Shown piece by piece: positions 10,479-22,299 of a stretch of 64,000 nucleotides of DNA. The notes below the pieces were generated by a model. The model searched no databases and had not been told where the DNA came from. It worked only from the letters and a program-made list of their open reading frames with translations. Made by a program: the position numbers and the translations under genes. Within the stretch, counting starts at the first letter, position 1, and every line of letters begins with the position of its first letter. The stretch is from the NCBI GenBank assembly GCA_900491605.1, contig UESW01004421.1:292933-356932 (forward strand). Reading direction: 5' to 3'. Source of the stretch: Calamus simplicifolius (Eukaryota > Streptophyta > Magnoliopsida > Arecales > Arecaceae).

Positions 10479-13400
10479 TTATATCATGGAACCAACTCCC
10501 ATTCTTATCACATGATCCTTAAACTTCTTAATTGGCATGCCTTTAGTTAAAGGATCAGCTATCATCAATTCAGTGCTAACGTGTTCTATGACCACTTTAT
10601 TTTCTTTAACACGTTCTCTTATGGCTAAATACTTAATGTCGATATGTTTACTTCGACTACCACTCTTGTGTTTTTAGCCAAAAATACAGCAGCTGAATTG
10701 TCACAGTACAATTTAATTGGCCTAGTAATGGAGTCAACAATTCTAAGCCCTGAGATGAAACTCTTTAACCATACACCTTGCGATGTAGCCTCAAAACAAG
10801 CAACGAACTCTGCTTCCATAGTAGAGGTAGCAGTCAAGGTCTGCTTTGCACTCCTCCATGATATGGCTCCACCAGCTAACATAAATACAAATCCTGATGT
10901 TGATTTCCGAGAATCAACGCAGCCAGCAAAGTCCGAATCTGAGTAGCCCTCTATCTCCAAATGATCAGTTTGTCTATACATGAGCATGTAGTCCTTGGTC
11001 CCTTGAAGATACCTCATGACCTTTTTAGCAGCTCTCCAATGGTCTAAACCTGGATTACTCTGATATCTTTCCAACATTCCTACTGCAAATGCTATGTCAG
11101 GTCTTGTGCAAACCTGAGCATACATTAGGCTTCCAACAGCTGAAGCATATGGAATGTTGTGCATCTGTTCCCGTTCAAGTTCATTTTTAGGGCACTGGTT
11201 CAAAGCGAACTTGTCACCCTTCACTATAGGTGCAACACTTGGTGAACAATTTTTCATCCGAAATCTCTCCAAGACTTTATTGATATAAGTTTCTTGAGAC
11301 AATCCCAAAATGCCTCGAGATCTTTCTCTATGGATCTTAATGCCAATGACATAAGATGCCTCACTCATATCTTTCATATCAAAATTTTTAGAGAGAAATT
11401 GTTTCACCTCATGTAGCAACCCTTTATCATTGGTTGCAAGTAGAATGTCATCCACATATAGGACCAAGAAACAAATTTTGCTCCCACTAACCTTCTGGTA
11501 TATACATTGATCCATGATGTTCTCTTCAAAACCAAAGGAAGAGATCACATCATGAAATTTTAAATACACTGACGTGAGGCTTGTTTCAATCCATATATGG
11601 ATTTCTTAAGTTTGCAAACCAAATGCTCACCATCACTAGAGGAAAATCCTTCAGGTTGTTTCATGTAAACCTCTTCCTCTAGATCTCCATTAAGGAATGC
11701 GGTCTTCACATCCATTTGATGTAACTCAAAATCAAAATGAGCTACCAATGCCATAATTATTCGGAGAGAGTCTTTCTTGGATACAGGAGAAAATGTCTCC
11801 GTGTAGTCGATTCCTTCCCTCTGAGTGAATCCTTTGGCAACGAGTCTTGCTTTATATCTCTCAATGTTGCCTTGTGAGTCTTTCTTTATTTTGAAGATCC
11901 ATCTACATCCAATGGCTTTTACACCATCAGGCAACTCAACAAGATCCCAGACTCGATTAGATGCCATAGATTCCATCTCTTCTTTCATGGCATTGAACCA
12001 CAAGTTTGATTCCTTAGAACTCATGGCTTGTGAAAACGTTTCAGGATCATTTTCGGCTCCAATGTTATAGTCAGATTCATGTAGATACACAACATAATCA
12101 CTAGGAATTGCTGATTTCTTTATTCTAGTTGATCTTCTTAATGTTGTGTCAATGACCTCTTGAGGAGTATCTTGCACAACTGATTGTTGATGAACAACAC
12201 GATCTTCTAGATTACCATCAGCTTGTGAAATCTCAATGACTGGTTGTTGGGCACTTAATTGAGTTTGAGGAGTGCTATAAATAACAACCAATCCCTCACT
12301 TGAAGTGGAAGCTGGAATAACTGAATGATCTTTCTCAGAAGAAGCCAAATACTGAGATTGATCACTCCCACTGATCAAGTCATTCTCAAGAAATTTTGCA
12401 TTTCTTGATTCCACAATCCTAGTGCTGTGAGATGGACAATAAAATCTATAACCCTTGGACTTCTCAGCATATCCAATAAAGTATCCACTGATAGTCCTTG
12501 GGTCTAGTTTCTTTTCTTGTGGATTATAGACTCTTACTTCAGATGGGCATCCCCAAACACGTATATGTTGCAGACTCGGTTTCCAACCTTTAAATAACTC
12601 AAATGGCGTTTTGGAAACAGCCTTGGTTGGAACCCGATTCAATATATACGCAGCAGTTTTAAGAGCTTCAGTCCACAAGGATTTAGGTAACTTAGAGCTG
12701 ACAATCATGCTCCTTACCATGTCCAATAATGTCCGGTTTCTCCTTTCAGCTACACCGTTTTGGTCAGGAGACCCTGGCATGGTGTATTGTGCAACAATTT
12801 CATTTTCTTCAAGAAACCGAGCAAACGGACCAGGTGCTTGTCCATTCTCAGTGTATCTACCATAATATTCTCCACCTCTATCTGACCTCACGATTTTAAT
12901 TTGCTTGCCGCATTGTTTCTCTACTTCTGCCTTAAATACCTTAAAGGCATCTAATGCTTCGTTCTTATTATGAAGTAGGTAGAGATACATATATCGTGAA
13001 TAGTCATCAATAAATGAGATGAAGTATCTCTGACCATACGAATCCATATCTGGGCTACAGATATCCGTATGTATGATCTCCAGTATTTCCGAACTTCTCT
13101 TGGCATTTTTCTTGGACTTGTTGGTTTGCTTTCCCTTTATGCAGTCCACACAAGTGTCAAAATCAGTAAAATCAAGAGTATCAAGTACTCCATCTTTTAC
13201 TAATCTTTTAATTCTCTCAATGGAGATATGACCTAATCTCCGATGCCACAAAATAGAGGAATTCTCATTTATAACACATCTTTTCATACCAGTTTGGGCG
13301 TGCATCACATTATAGGTGGTATTATTTTTCAGATTGATTTGGAAAAGATTGTCTGACAATGTACCATTCCCAATAAGCTTAGATTTATAAAATAAATCAA

Positions 13401-14511
13401 CAGAGCTTTTATTAAAATTAAAGGAATATCCTGCTGGTACAAGCCTTGACACTGAAATCAAATTTCTAGAGAAACTTGGAATATAAAATGTCTTTTCCAA
13501 ATCCAAAACAAAACCAGAATGTAAAATAAGTCTGCACGTTCCAATTGCTTCCACATGTGAACCCATCTTGTTTCCTGAATAGATGCTTTGTTCACTTCCC
13601 AATGGTTTCCTTTGATTTAGAAAACCCTGCAAGGTATTTGAAACATGGATTGTAGAACCAGAATCAATCCACCATGTGTTATGACATATAACCAAATTGG
13701 ATTCATGACATACGAATGAGGTTAGAGTACCTTTCTTGTCAAGCCAAGCTTTGAATTTGAGACAATCTTTCTTTATATGCCCTTTCTTCTTGCAAAAGAA
13801 GCACTTGGACTCCTTCTTGTCTTCTGTATGGATGGATACTTTACCCTTTCCTTTGCGTTTGGCTTTGGGAGCTTTAGTCTTTCTGTGAGTGACTAAATGT
13901 GCACTTTCTCCCATTTCTAAAATCAGCCTCCCTTCCTCTTGAACACACATGGTCAGAAGTTCATTAATTGACCATTTGTCCTTATGTGTATTGTAAGATA
14001 TTTTGAAGGGACTATATTGCTGTGGGAGTGAGCTCAAAATAAAGTGCACCAAGAAAGATTCTGACATCTCAACCTCTAGGGATTTCAACTGAGCCGCAAT
14101 GTCCCTCATCTTCATGATGTGCTCACGCACACCTCCAACCGTAGTGAGCTTCATTGATGATAATTTTCATTAGGGTGCTAGCCATTGCCTTATCTGAAGA
14201 CTCAAATTGTGCATCAATAGCCTTCAGAAGTTCCTTGACATTTTTGCACTCAGGAATTGAACCACGTATACTAGCAGAAATTTTAGTACGTATGAACATC
14301 ATACTGAGGCGATGGACCGTTCCCATCGTTCATACGCAGCAATCTCAGCCTGAGTGCTAGTAGATGTAACTAAATGTGGTTCATCCTTCCTGATAGCATA
14401 GTCAATATCCATGCACCCTAATTGAAGAAGAATTCTCTCCTTCCATAATTTATAATTATCACCACTTAAATCGGGAATGTCACATTTCATATCAGAAATA
14501 TTAACAGGCAA
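10479..14511 (-). pseudogene. copia gag-pol polyprotein, several frameshifts
   Basis: Starting at the Met of MPVNISDMK (14511) the gag frame breaks near 14305 and again near 14160. From 14154 it is open through an unusual CCHC knuckle (CFFCKKKGHIKKDC), protease WWIDSGSTIHVSN, GAG-pre-integrase HRRLGHIS, integrase HTD, SDRGGEYYGRY and NGVAERRN, and the start of reverse transcriptase (CRWIFKIK, MDVKTAFLNGDLEEEVYM, KSIYGLKQAS). A frameshift near 11565 splits RT; the next frame (10625-11569) carries the catalytic YVDD and RNase H (SDSDFAGC, KSTSGFVFML, STMEAEFVA). A last frameshift near 10650 precedes the final segment ending at TAA, 10479-10481. With four breaks it cannot make an active polyprotein unless they are consensus errors. 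Confidence 0.88.
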
Positions 14512-15899
14512 AATAGCTGCATAAAAAATAAATCATGTTCATGTAATTGAATTTGAGGCATATAACTGATGTCATGTTTTACCAATGTAAACATGCAATA
14601 ACATGAATCAATAACATACAATAACTACCTGTGGGCTAAGTTATTATACTCAAATAGACTCATTAGCTTAATGATGTGACTAACAAATTATATTCCTTTC
14701 TTAATTCCTGTGGGTAATTAAGAAAATAATTTGTTATCGCATCCTAATTAATTATATTAGTGCAACAAAAATTCCTGTGGGATAAGATTCATTACATTAA
14801 TATAATTAGTCACAATTAATGTCATCTAACCTTATGTGATCTTTGCAACTCAATATATAATTTTGATTAATCAAAGATGCTGTGGCTACTCCTCAATTAA
14901 TCAACATCATATTGATCACATGACATTATATGCATATAGATTAACCAATTTAGCATGATTATTAGGTAGTGATCTTAATCAACGTAACATTTCCAAATCA
15001 AGATCCGAGTTAGTCAAATTGGCCAGGCCAGTGAAAGAGAAGTGGGGGTCCCCCCGTTGCTTTCCTTAGGTCAGTCAACGGAACCAATTAAGTAACCACA
15101 ATCTCTTTACCTTTCTAGACACCAAATGACCAATCAGACCTTGAAAGGATTTGCACTGTGATTTTTACACTACCACCAAATTCATGCATAGAATAAATCT
15201 AGTATGCAGAACAGAAGATAACATTTCAATATCTATTTAATGAATTTTAAAATTATCATCTTAAGAAAAAATTTTGTTAATTAAAACACGTCCGGCCGTA
15301 GCTCATTATTCCCTTGGGCCAGTCTATGCAAAACACCGTAGGCATAGAGACTCAGGAGGCGTATTTTAATACAAAAATTTAAACTCAAGAAACAAATGAT
15401 AAAAATAAATCATGTTACATGATTTAATAAAACATTAAACAGATAATAAATGCATTTAAAATCCAACCAATCCATATTTTAAATCCGTGAGAGAACGGAA
15501 AGACCATAAGCGAGAAAAACGAAAACCGAAAGTTTTCTCTCCCTTTTCTCTTTTTAATATTTCACCGATGTGGTTATTGAAGCCACGTTTCCGCTGCATT
15601 TCTCTTCTTTAGTTTTTCTTTTCTTTAATGCTACGTTTCTTTTCTTTTTCTTTCTTTAATGCTATCTCTTTAATACGGGAACTGATAGAAAGAAATCTTT
15701 AATAGAAAAGAAAGAAGCCACGTTTTGTTTCCGCAAAATCGGAATCTGAAATAGGTTTAATGGTTTCTAATTCCGTGATCAGAACTGATCGAAACCAACC
15801 TGAGATCCGAAAAATTAAAACGGAAAACACGCGGCATTAATTGCTTGAAAAGAGAAACTTAATAGAAATCTTCGCAAAATAAGGCAGAGGTTTTAACCA
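14512..15899 (-). other. 5' leader of copia element 2, non-coding
   Basis: About 1.4 kb between PBS and gag, AT-rich, with no domain-bearing ORF. It has a spaced CCTGTGGG(A/C)TAA-type motif at 14628-14790 and pyrimidine-rich stretches at 15530-15680. Confidence 0.6.
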
Positions 15900-15911
15900 G
15901 CTCTGATACCA
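15900..15911 (-). promoter_or_regulatory. tRNA-iMet primer-binding site of copia 2
   Basis: The minus strand reads TGGTATCAGAGC, identical to the site in copia element 1, two bases from the 5' LTR. Confidence 0.9.
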
Positions 15912-15913
15912 AA

Positions 15914-16621
15914 TATTAGACTTAATTTGCTTAAACCTCCAGCCATTATTATTTAATGGTGGTAAGGAATCCGATCTTCCTGGTTTTCTTTGGACTGCAC
16001 GGGAGATCTTCCTTTCTTAACGATCTCGATTGATCTTCCCTCTTGATCTTCCCTCTTCTTCTCGATGGATCGGTCTTCTAATCAATGAGCTCTCGCATTC
16101 AGATGGTGTATGCCTTCATGATTGCTCTTGATCAGGGACTCAATTCCAATCAATGAGCTCTCGCATTCAGATGGTGTATGCCTTCATGATTGCTGAGTCC
16201 CAATCAATGAGCTCTCGCATTCAGATGGTGTATGCCTTCATGATTGCTCTTGATCAGGGACTCAATTCCAATGCCTCAGGTTTCTCTCTTGAGAACCTTA
16301 GGATAACCTTAGGATCTCTCTACCTTAGGATAACCTTAGGATCTCTCTCGAGAACCTTGTTCTGAAACCTTAGGATCTCTCTCGAGAGAATCGTATTCTG
16401 AAACTTTAGATCTCTCTCGAGAGAATCGTTGAAACTTTAGGATCTCTCTCGAGAGAATCGTGTTTTGAGACCTTAGGATGGGTCTCCTTTTATACCCATT
16501 TCCTTCACCGCTTGCCCCATCAAGCGAGCGTTTAGGAATTAAGGGAGGGGGGCTGTTATCACTTTAATAGGAGATACGTTTAGTTAATAAATTAGGATCA
16601 TTATTAAGATAGGTTACTACA
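15914..16621 (-). repeat. 5' LTR of copia element 2
   Basis: 708 bp. Its inner terminus is TATTAGAC where the partner has TGTTAGAC, so the canonical CA/TG end is mutated. It carries three copies of ATGAGCTCTCGCATTCAG-type sequence (at 16085, 16153 and 16207), a block present once in the other LTR. That accounts for most of the length difference of about 107 bp. Confidence 0.88.
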
Positions 16622-16629
16622 CAACTTAC

Positions 16630-17300
16630 CAAGAATCCGAGGAGTAAAATGCCATATTGATAAGCTGAAGGATTTTGAAGATTGAATTCCTTTTTGCTGA
16701 ACCATCTGTGAAGCAACACTGTGGTCAAAAAAATAGAGGCCTACAGCCAGCACAGCAGTATATGGCAGTTTGTGAAAGCCCGAAAACTGGAGATGGTGTG
16801 AAATAACAAAACAGAAGTAAACATCCAAAAGAGATGTTAGCTGGATTGTTGATGAAAAAGGTGCAGCATGGATTCTACTTTGGTTGGTCACTTTAAAATA
16901 GATAACCTTGTTATTTGGGTTACAATCCCCAATTTGACAAAAGCTGTGACATTAAAATTTGCTTCCCAAGCAATCATTCGGCAATAAACTTCTTAAAATA
17001 GGCAACTTTTTCTTTTCAAATTAGGTATGGCAAACTCAAAAGCCTACTTAATGCGCCAAGAAAATATAAACTTAATGAAATAACAGGACATAAGAAGACG
17101 GGTTCGGCAGAAACACTATTACCTTTACAGCAGTCCAATGTTGCAGTGATTTAGCCTCCCATGGAAGTGGACTAAAAAGCCTCGTAGGAACCCCAGAAGG
17201 AACCTTGTTCGGGACTGCAAAAGAAAATGCTATCCACACCAGAACCATGAAGGTGACCCCATAGTTTTCAAGTCTGAGCATCAATCTCAGCATAATTAGT
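16630..17300 (-). pseudogene. boron transporter (BOR family, SLC4-like) fragment, two exons, copy A
   Basis: Exon 17123-17300 follows an acceptor (CCCTTCTGCAG) and encodes ENYGVTFMVLVWIAF...VPSGVPTRLFSP..W..WTAVK, ending at the donor GTAATAG. Exon 16630-16786 follows CCATCTCCAG and encodes LPYTAVLAVGLYFFDHSVAS then, in a shifted frame, EFNLQNPSAYQYGILLLGFL, ending at the donor GTAAGT. FDHSVASQ..QQKEFNL and VP.GVPTRLFSPNPW are hallmarks of plant BOR borate exporters of the plasma membrane (anion-exchanger fold). One extra A in the AAAAA run shifts the second exon. Upstream exons should lie to the right, where the PPR gene stands, and downstream exons to the left, where copia 2 is inserted 8 bp into the intron; neither set is seen. 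It is a relic of two internal exons. Confidence 0.8.
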
Positions 17301-17496
17301 CTGCAGAAGGGAATAAAAAGGTAAGAGGTGATTTTTATAAAAAAACCCTCTCTAAATAATTAATTATGTTTAGGTTCTCGTTTCTATGAAGACATTCCCG
17401 TACCCTTATCTGGTCCGACTTAAAATGCGCCAGCAATCTCAAAACATCCGTTAAACCGCTCCCCTCGCTCTTTACCGTCCTGCGGGCGGCAACAAA

Positions 17497-18666
17497 ATGT
17501 CCTCTCGCCTCCTCCGCCTCCCCCGATGTATCTCCCGCCTGTTCTCCTCCTCCCCAGACCCTAACCCGAATCACTACCCGAAGCGCCTGAAGACCACCAT
17601 CAATAACCTCTTCCGGGAGCGCAACCCTGACAAGCTTGTCGCCGCCTTCAAGAAGTCCTCCGAGTCATACCGCTTCCGCTGCAAGCACCGCATCTACGAG
17701 ATTGCCGTACGGCGCCTTGCCGCCGCCGGCCGCCCCGACGCCGTCGAGGCTATCCTCGAGGCACAGAAGCGCTACCCCGCCGACATCGCCCGCGAGGGAT
17801 TCGCCGTCCGCCTCATCTCCCTCTACGGAAAAGCCGGCATGCCCGCCCAGGCGGCTGCTACCTTCCATCAGCTCCCCGCCCTCGGCTGCCCCCGTTCGGT
17901 CATGTCTTTCAACGCTCTCCTCACCGCCTACGTCGACGCTGGCGACTTCGACCAGATGGCCGCCGCCTTCCGGGAGATCCCCGCTGCCGATCCCTCCATC
18001 GTCCCCAATCTCTTCTCCTACAACATCCTTATCCGCTCCTTCTGTGAAAAGGGCGATCTTGATGAGGCCTTCGACGTATTGAGCTTGATGGAAAGGAAGG
18101 GGATCGCCCCTGATTTGATCTCCTTCAATACTCTCTTGAACGGGTTCTATTCGAACAAGAGATTCTCCGATACCGAAAAAATTTGGACTCTAATGGGTGA
18201 GAAAAATATCGAGCCGGATACGAAGAGCTTCAATGCGAAGCTGAGAGCACTGGTTTCGGAAGGGAAGACTTCGGAGGCAGTGGAGCTCGTTGATGAATTG
18301 AGGCGGGTTGGACCAAAGCCCGACACTTTCTCCTTCAATGCTCTGATCAAAGGGTATCGCCAAGACGGGAACTTGGAAGAGGCCAAGAGGTTGTACTTGG
18401 ATTTGACAAAGAATGACTGTTCTCCTAATAGGGGGACCTTTGAGACACTGATTCCCGTTCTCTGTGAGGCTGGAGATCTAGACCTGGCTCTCAAATGTTG
18501 TAACGATAGCATGAGCCGCCGATGTGTTGTGGATGCGTCAATGTTGCAAGGGGTGGTGGATGGACTGGTTAAGTTGTCGAGAGTGGAGGAGGCTAAGAAG
18601 CTTGTGGAGCTCGGGCGGAAGAATTATTATTCACAAAAGGATCTGAGGATGCCTTCAACGTCTTGA
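17497..18666 (+). CDS. P-class pentatricopeptide repeat protein, predicted mitochondrial
   Basis: 389 residues, no intron. The N-terminus MSSRLLRLPRCISRLFSSSP is rich in Arg and Ser and lacks acidic residues, as in a mitochondrial presequence. At least seven PPR helical hairpins are visible, starting near residues 134 (SVMSFNALLTAY), 171 (NLFSYNILIRSF), 206 (DLISFNTLLNGF), 241, 276 (DTFSFNALIKGY), 311 and 347, about 35 residues apart. P-class PPR proteins bind single-stranded organelle RNA, one base per repeat, and affect its processing, stability or translation. The overall design resembles short mitochondrial PPRs of the Arabidopsis At1g55890 type (recognised from family knowledge, not searched). 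The start is the first ATG and is followed at once by the presequence. GC is high in the first 600 bp and falls towards the end, a monocot trait. This is the only undamaged endogenous gene in the window; copy B at 53944 is frameshifted. Confidence 0.92.
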   Translation: MSSRLLRLPRCISRLFSSSPDPNPNHYPKRLKTTINNLFRERNPDKLVAAFKKSSESYRFRCKHRIYEIAVRRLAAAGRPDAVEAILEAQKRYPADIAREGFAVRLISLYGKAGMPAQAAATFHQLPALGCPRSVMSFNALLTAYVDAGDFDQMAAAFREIPAADPSIVPNLFSYNILIRSFCEKGDLDEAFDVLSLMERKGIAPDLISFNTLLNGFYSNKRFSDTEKIWTLMGEKNIEPDTKSFNAKLRALVSEGKTSEAVELVDELRRVGPKPDTFSFNALIKGYRQDGNLEEAKRLYLDLTKNDCSPNRGTFETLIPVLCEAGDLDLALKCCNDSMSRRCVVDASMLQGVVDGLVKLSRVEEAKKLVELGRKNYYSQKDLRMPSTS

Positions 18667-19524
18667 GTCTCGTAGGTAAATCCTATTTCCAATTGTCGTA
18701 ATTCATGTTCTATGAATTATGAGGCAGCTCGTTTTGGTACTATGGAAGGAAGAATTCAATTAGATACTGTTTTATAGTGGGGCAAAAACATTCTTCATTT
18801 TAACAAACATATGATGCTCCCTGTCCAGGATCAATATTTGCTCTAGTCATTGTTGATACGCAGTTGATGATCTCTGAGGTTATTGTTGCGTCCTGGAACT
18901 TTTAAAGCAAATCTTTCCTAAAATGGTCTGCTTTTTTAACTGCGATATTTCAAATTCATTTATCTGTTGTCTCTTTTCTTTCGTTTGAAATTGTTTACTT
19001 TGTAGTCATTATGAATATCTGTGATTGTTTTAGAACCATCATTTAACAAAAAATTGCTAGAGGCACCTTGGAAATCTATAGCTTTTCTATCACTTAATTG
19101 ACTGGCATGTAAACCATAGACCTTCTATTTTAGAAATTAGTGCATTTATTTTTCCCGGTTTGAAAAGATCACTTAAATCCACCTAGGAAATAACTTGAGG
19201 ATCCAAGCCTGAACATTTCTTTCAGAAGCACTGTACAACCCTTGTATGTGTATGAGGAGTGCTGTCTTCAATCTGATGGTAGTTTACCCTGCTTCTTGAA
19301 AAACAAGAAAAACATATTCTGATTCAATGCCTAACTACTTGAAAAAGATATGAAGCATTTCAATTACAAATTATGATCTTCCATGCATCTTTGAGTTCAT
19401 AATTAAGATTGCTCGTGCTCCTAACTTTATACTAAGAGAAGATCAGAGATGTTTAGAGAGTGAATAATACCCTTCCGCGCTTAAGTTGACTTTGGAATTA
19501 ACTTACGAATTATGCATATGACTC
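18667..19524. other. PPR 3' flank, no gene seen
   Basis: AT-rich non-coding DNA. Its first 80 bases (CTCGTAGGTAAATCC, AATTCATGTTCTATG, ATGAGGCAGC) recur after both PPR relics (near 20150 and 21505), so gene and 3' flank were copied together. Confidence 0.7.
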
Positions 19525-20125
19525 TGATCGGATGACCACTGCCTTCTAGGAGATGCTTCTTGCTGAGCCCTCTATAGCCCCTTACCTTTTTCTCCTACAA
19601 CATCCTCATCCATGTCCTTTGCAAGAAGGGCAATCTTGATGCAGGGCATTGATGTATTGAACACGTGGAGAAGAATGGACCCTTCCAATTTGATCTCCGT
19701 CAACACCCTCTTGAATGGGTTCTATTCAACAAGAGATTCTTCAATGCTCAAAAGGTTTGGACTTTAATGGGTGAGAAAAATATCTTGCTGAGTGCAAAGA
19801 GTTTCAGGTTTCAGAAGGAAGACTTCAGACATGAGGAGGTAATAGATAAATTGAAGTGGGTTAACTAAATGGTTTTGCCAGGATGGGAAGGAGGCCAAGA
19901 GGTTGTACTTGGATTTGATGAAGGATGATTGTGTGCCCAATAGAGGGACCTTTGAAACCCCAATCCCCAGCCTCTTAAGGCTTACAAAGGCTGGGAAGCT
20001 TGACCTGGTTCTCAGGTGTTTTAATAATGGCATGAGACGCCATGTGTAATAGGCTGGTTAAGGTGTCTAAAGTGTATGAGGATAAAAAGCTTGTGGAGCT
20101 TGGGCAAATGAATAATTTTTCATGA
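19525..20125 (+). pseudogene. decayed PPR relic 2, copy A
   Basis: DNA similarity to the PPR gene from about its codon 150 to its end: CTCCTACAACATCCTCATCC, GGGCAATCTTGATG, TTGGACTTTAATGGGTGAG and GGCCAAGAGGTTGTACTTGG are all recognisable, in order and orientation. Stops and frameshifts break it throughout, and the region of repeats 4 to 5 is shortened. It lies about 0.9 kb behind the intact gene and looks like an old tandem copy. Confidence 0.82.
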
Positions 20126-21221
20126 AAGGAACTGAAGATATCTTTATTACTCTTATGGGTAAATCCATTTTCTCATTGTTGCAATTCATGTTCTGTGGAG
20201 TATGAGGCAGCCGATTTGCTATTTTTTTGCTTTGAAACCCAATCATATATTGTTCTATTAATAAAACTTTTTTATAAAAAAATTAAGAACCTTATAGTGC
20301 TCCTTTTCTGACAGTCTTATTTGCATTAGTTAGTGCTGGTATTTAATTGGTGATCATTGAGGTTTGCTGTGTGCTGCATTTTAGTTCATAACATCCCTCA
20401 ACTTAGGTCTGTTTTTAATTCTCTCTATATCTCTGCATCTGTTTCCCTTCAAGTAAAAGCTCTTTATTTTGTAGTTGCTGCGAACATCTCTACGTTGTTT
20501 GAAACCTCCACTTAAGGAAGGAATTCCAAGATGACTCCATCAAAGGAAACACTACTTTAATCTAGATAGAAAACAACCCATACCTTATGAGGGACAGAGG
20601 TTGTATCTATTACATGGAGAAGGATACCCATTCCTTTGTGCCCATACACCATCCTATCATCCACTGCACAATTAAAGCGCTCCAAACTCGGTCAATCATC
20701 TGCTGCACAGATCATGATGGCATGAAAGAATAGTTATCCTTCTTCGGTGCAAAGGGTACAACTTAGACTCCCTTATGAGAAACCAAACTCATTGTAAATG
20801 GTCTGGGCTTTTAAGAGCCCAAATTATTTTATCAAAAGCATTAAAAAAAAGCTGTCTTCTTTTGTGCTCATCTTCAGTCTGATTCTAGTTTTCTTGCTTT
20901 GAAATATCAAGGGAGAAAGAAAGCAGCGATTTCTTATTTAATGTCAAACTGCTTGAAATATATATTTAGTGCTGAAATTACAAATCATGCTACACCATGC
21001 ATTTTCAAGTTTATAAGTAAAGATTACTGTCAAGTTTATTGCCAAGTGAGAAGCAGAATTTTATAAAGAATAAATGATCAAATAAATCTCCAGCAACTTA
21101 GGACAACTTTTGATTTAACTTGCTGATATAATCCACTGACCACCATATAGCCATTGACAATAAGATAGAAACAGATGTGATACTCCGCTGTTCTGTTTGA
21201 TGATAGAGCAAGATCAGCTTT
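20126..21221. other. non-coding spacer between PPR relics
   Basis: AT-rich DNA. The start is the copied PPR 3' flank. No ORF with a recognisable domain. Confidence 0.6.
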
Positions 21222-21503
21222 GCTGCTGGATTTGATGAAGAGTAATTGAATTTATAGTAAAGGATCTTTGATTCGCTGGTCCTCAGCCTATATAGGCTGA
21301 GTAAGCTCGACCTGGCTCTCTAGTGTTTGAATGAAGGCATGAGCTGCCCATGTTTTGTGGATGCAATAGTGTTGCAGGCGGTGGTGGATGGGCTGGTTAC
21401 CGTTTCAAGGGTAGAGGACGCTAACAAACCCGTGGAAGTTGGGCAGGGGAACTGTTATTTGCATAAAGACCTGATGATACCTTCCCTATCTTTAGTCTCA
21501 TAG
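21222..21503 (+). pseudogene. decayed PPR relic 3, copy A
   Basis: Matches only the last quarter of the PPR gene: CTGGATTTGATGAAGA, CTCGACCTGGCTCTC, GGCATGAGCTGCCCATG, TTGTGGATGC, GTGGTGGATGGGCTGGTTA and GTGGAAGTTGGGCAG appear in the same order, with in-frame stops. The PPR-type 3' flank follows. It is the third and shortest unit of the tandem PPR series. Confidence 0.78.
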
Positions 21504-22299
21504 GTTAATCCATTTCCACATTGTTACAATTCTTGTACCATGAACTGTGATGCAGGTAGTTATCTTGTTTTGATGCTTTGGAATCTAATCAGATATTGTT
21601 TTATAGAGAAGGAAATGACTTTTTATTTTCACAAACATATGATCCTCTAAGAACCCTAAGAACCCTTACTGCATTAGTGGTGGTATCTAGTTGATGATCT
21701 CTGAGATTATTGTCATGTCCTGCATTCTGTAGCCCAATTAGATCCATATACGCGAGCTTTCTACTAAATATCTGTTCTTTTTAAATGAAAGCTCTTTAAT
21801 TTTGTCTTGCATGAACATCTTGCATTGTTTGAGAACAATCATTTAATAATTGAAGGATACCCTAGAAGAAATTTTGTGGTCATTTTTTATCAGAGACTGG
21901 TGTACGCACTAGACTTTTTGATTCAAGAATTATGGCTTTTTTTTATTTCTTATTTTCCCACCAAAAGAATGGTTGCTGAATTCTTCTATGCTTATACTTT
22001 TTTTTTTGAAGGAAACAAACTAAAATAGTTAATAGTCCTGGCTTTTGGAAGCTTGGACTTTCCCTTGAAAATCCCCACATTATAATTTGTGTACTTGAAA
22101 GGTTCGTGAGAAGTAATATCATTAATTAGGTGGAACTTCTGCCTTAAGGAATATGTGAAGCCATTCAGAAAACTATGCAACCACAAGCATTTTCAAGTTT
22201 ATCACCAAGGGGACCAGAATACTTTTGAGGAGTGAATGACCAAATGCCCTCCACTCACTTCTGTAAACACCTTAGCTTACTGATAGAGTCCACATATCA

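Larger units (their letters stand above)
9584..16621 (-). mobile_element. Ty1/copia LTR retrotransposon 2, both LTRs present, decayed coding region
   Basis: An element of about 7.0 kb on the minus strand: 5' LTR 15914-16621, PBS 15900-15911, leader 14512-15899, gag-pol 10479-14511, a purine-rich tract (AAGTGGGAGAA on the minus strand) just inside the left LTR, and 3' LTR 9584-10184. The flanking pentamers differ (TAAGA on the left, CAACT on the right), so there is no target-site duplication. On the right it interrupts an intron of the boron-transporter fragment just after its GTAAGT donor, but no transporter sequence is seen on the left. This points to recombination between elements, a rearrangement or a misjoin. 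Confidence 0.9.

Noticed and set aside
17665..18512. Open frames antisense to and overlapping the PPR gene
   Set aside because: Shadows of GC-rich coding sequence. The PPR frame explains the region fully.
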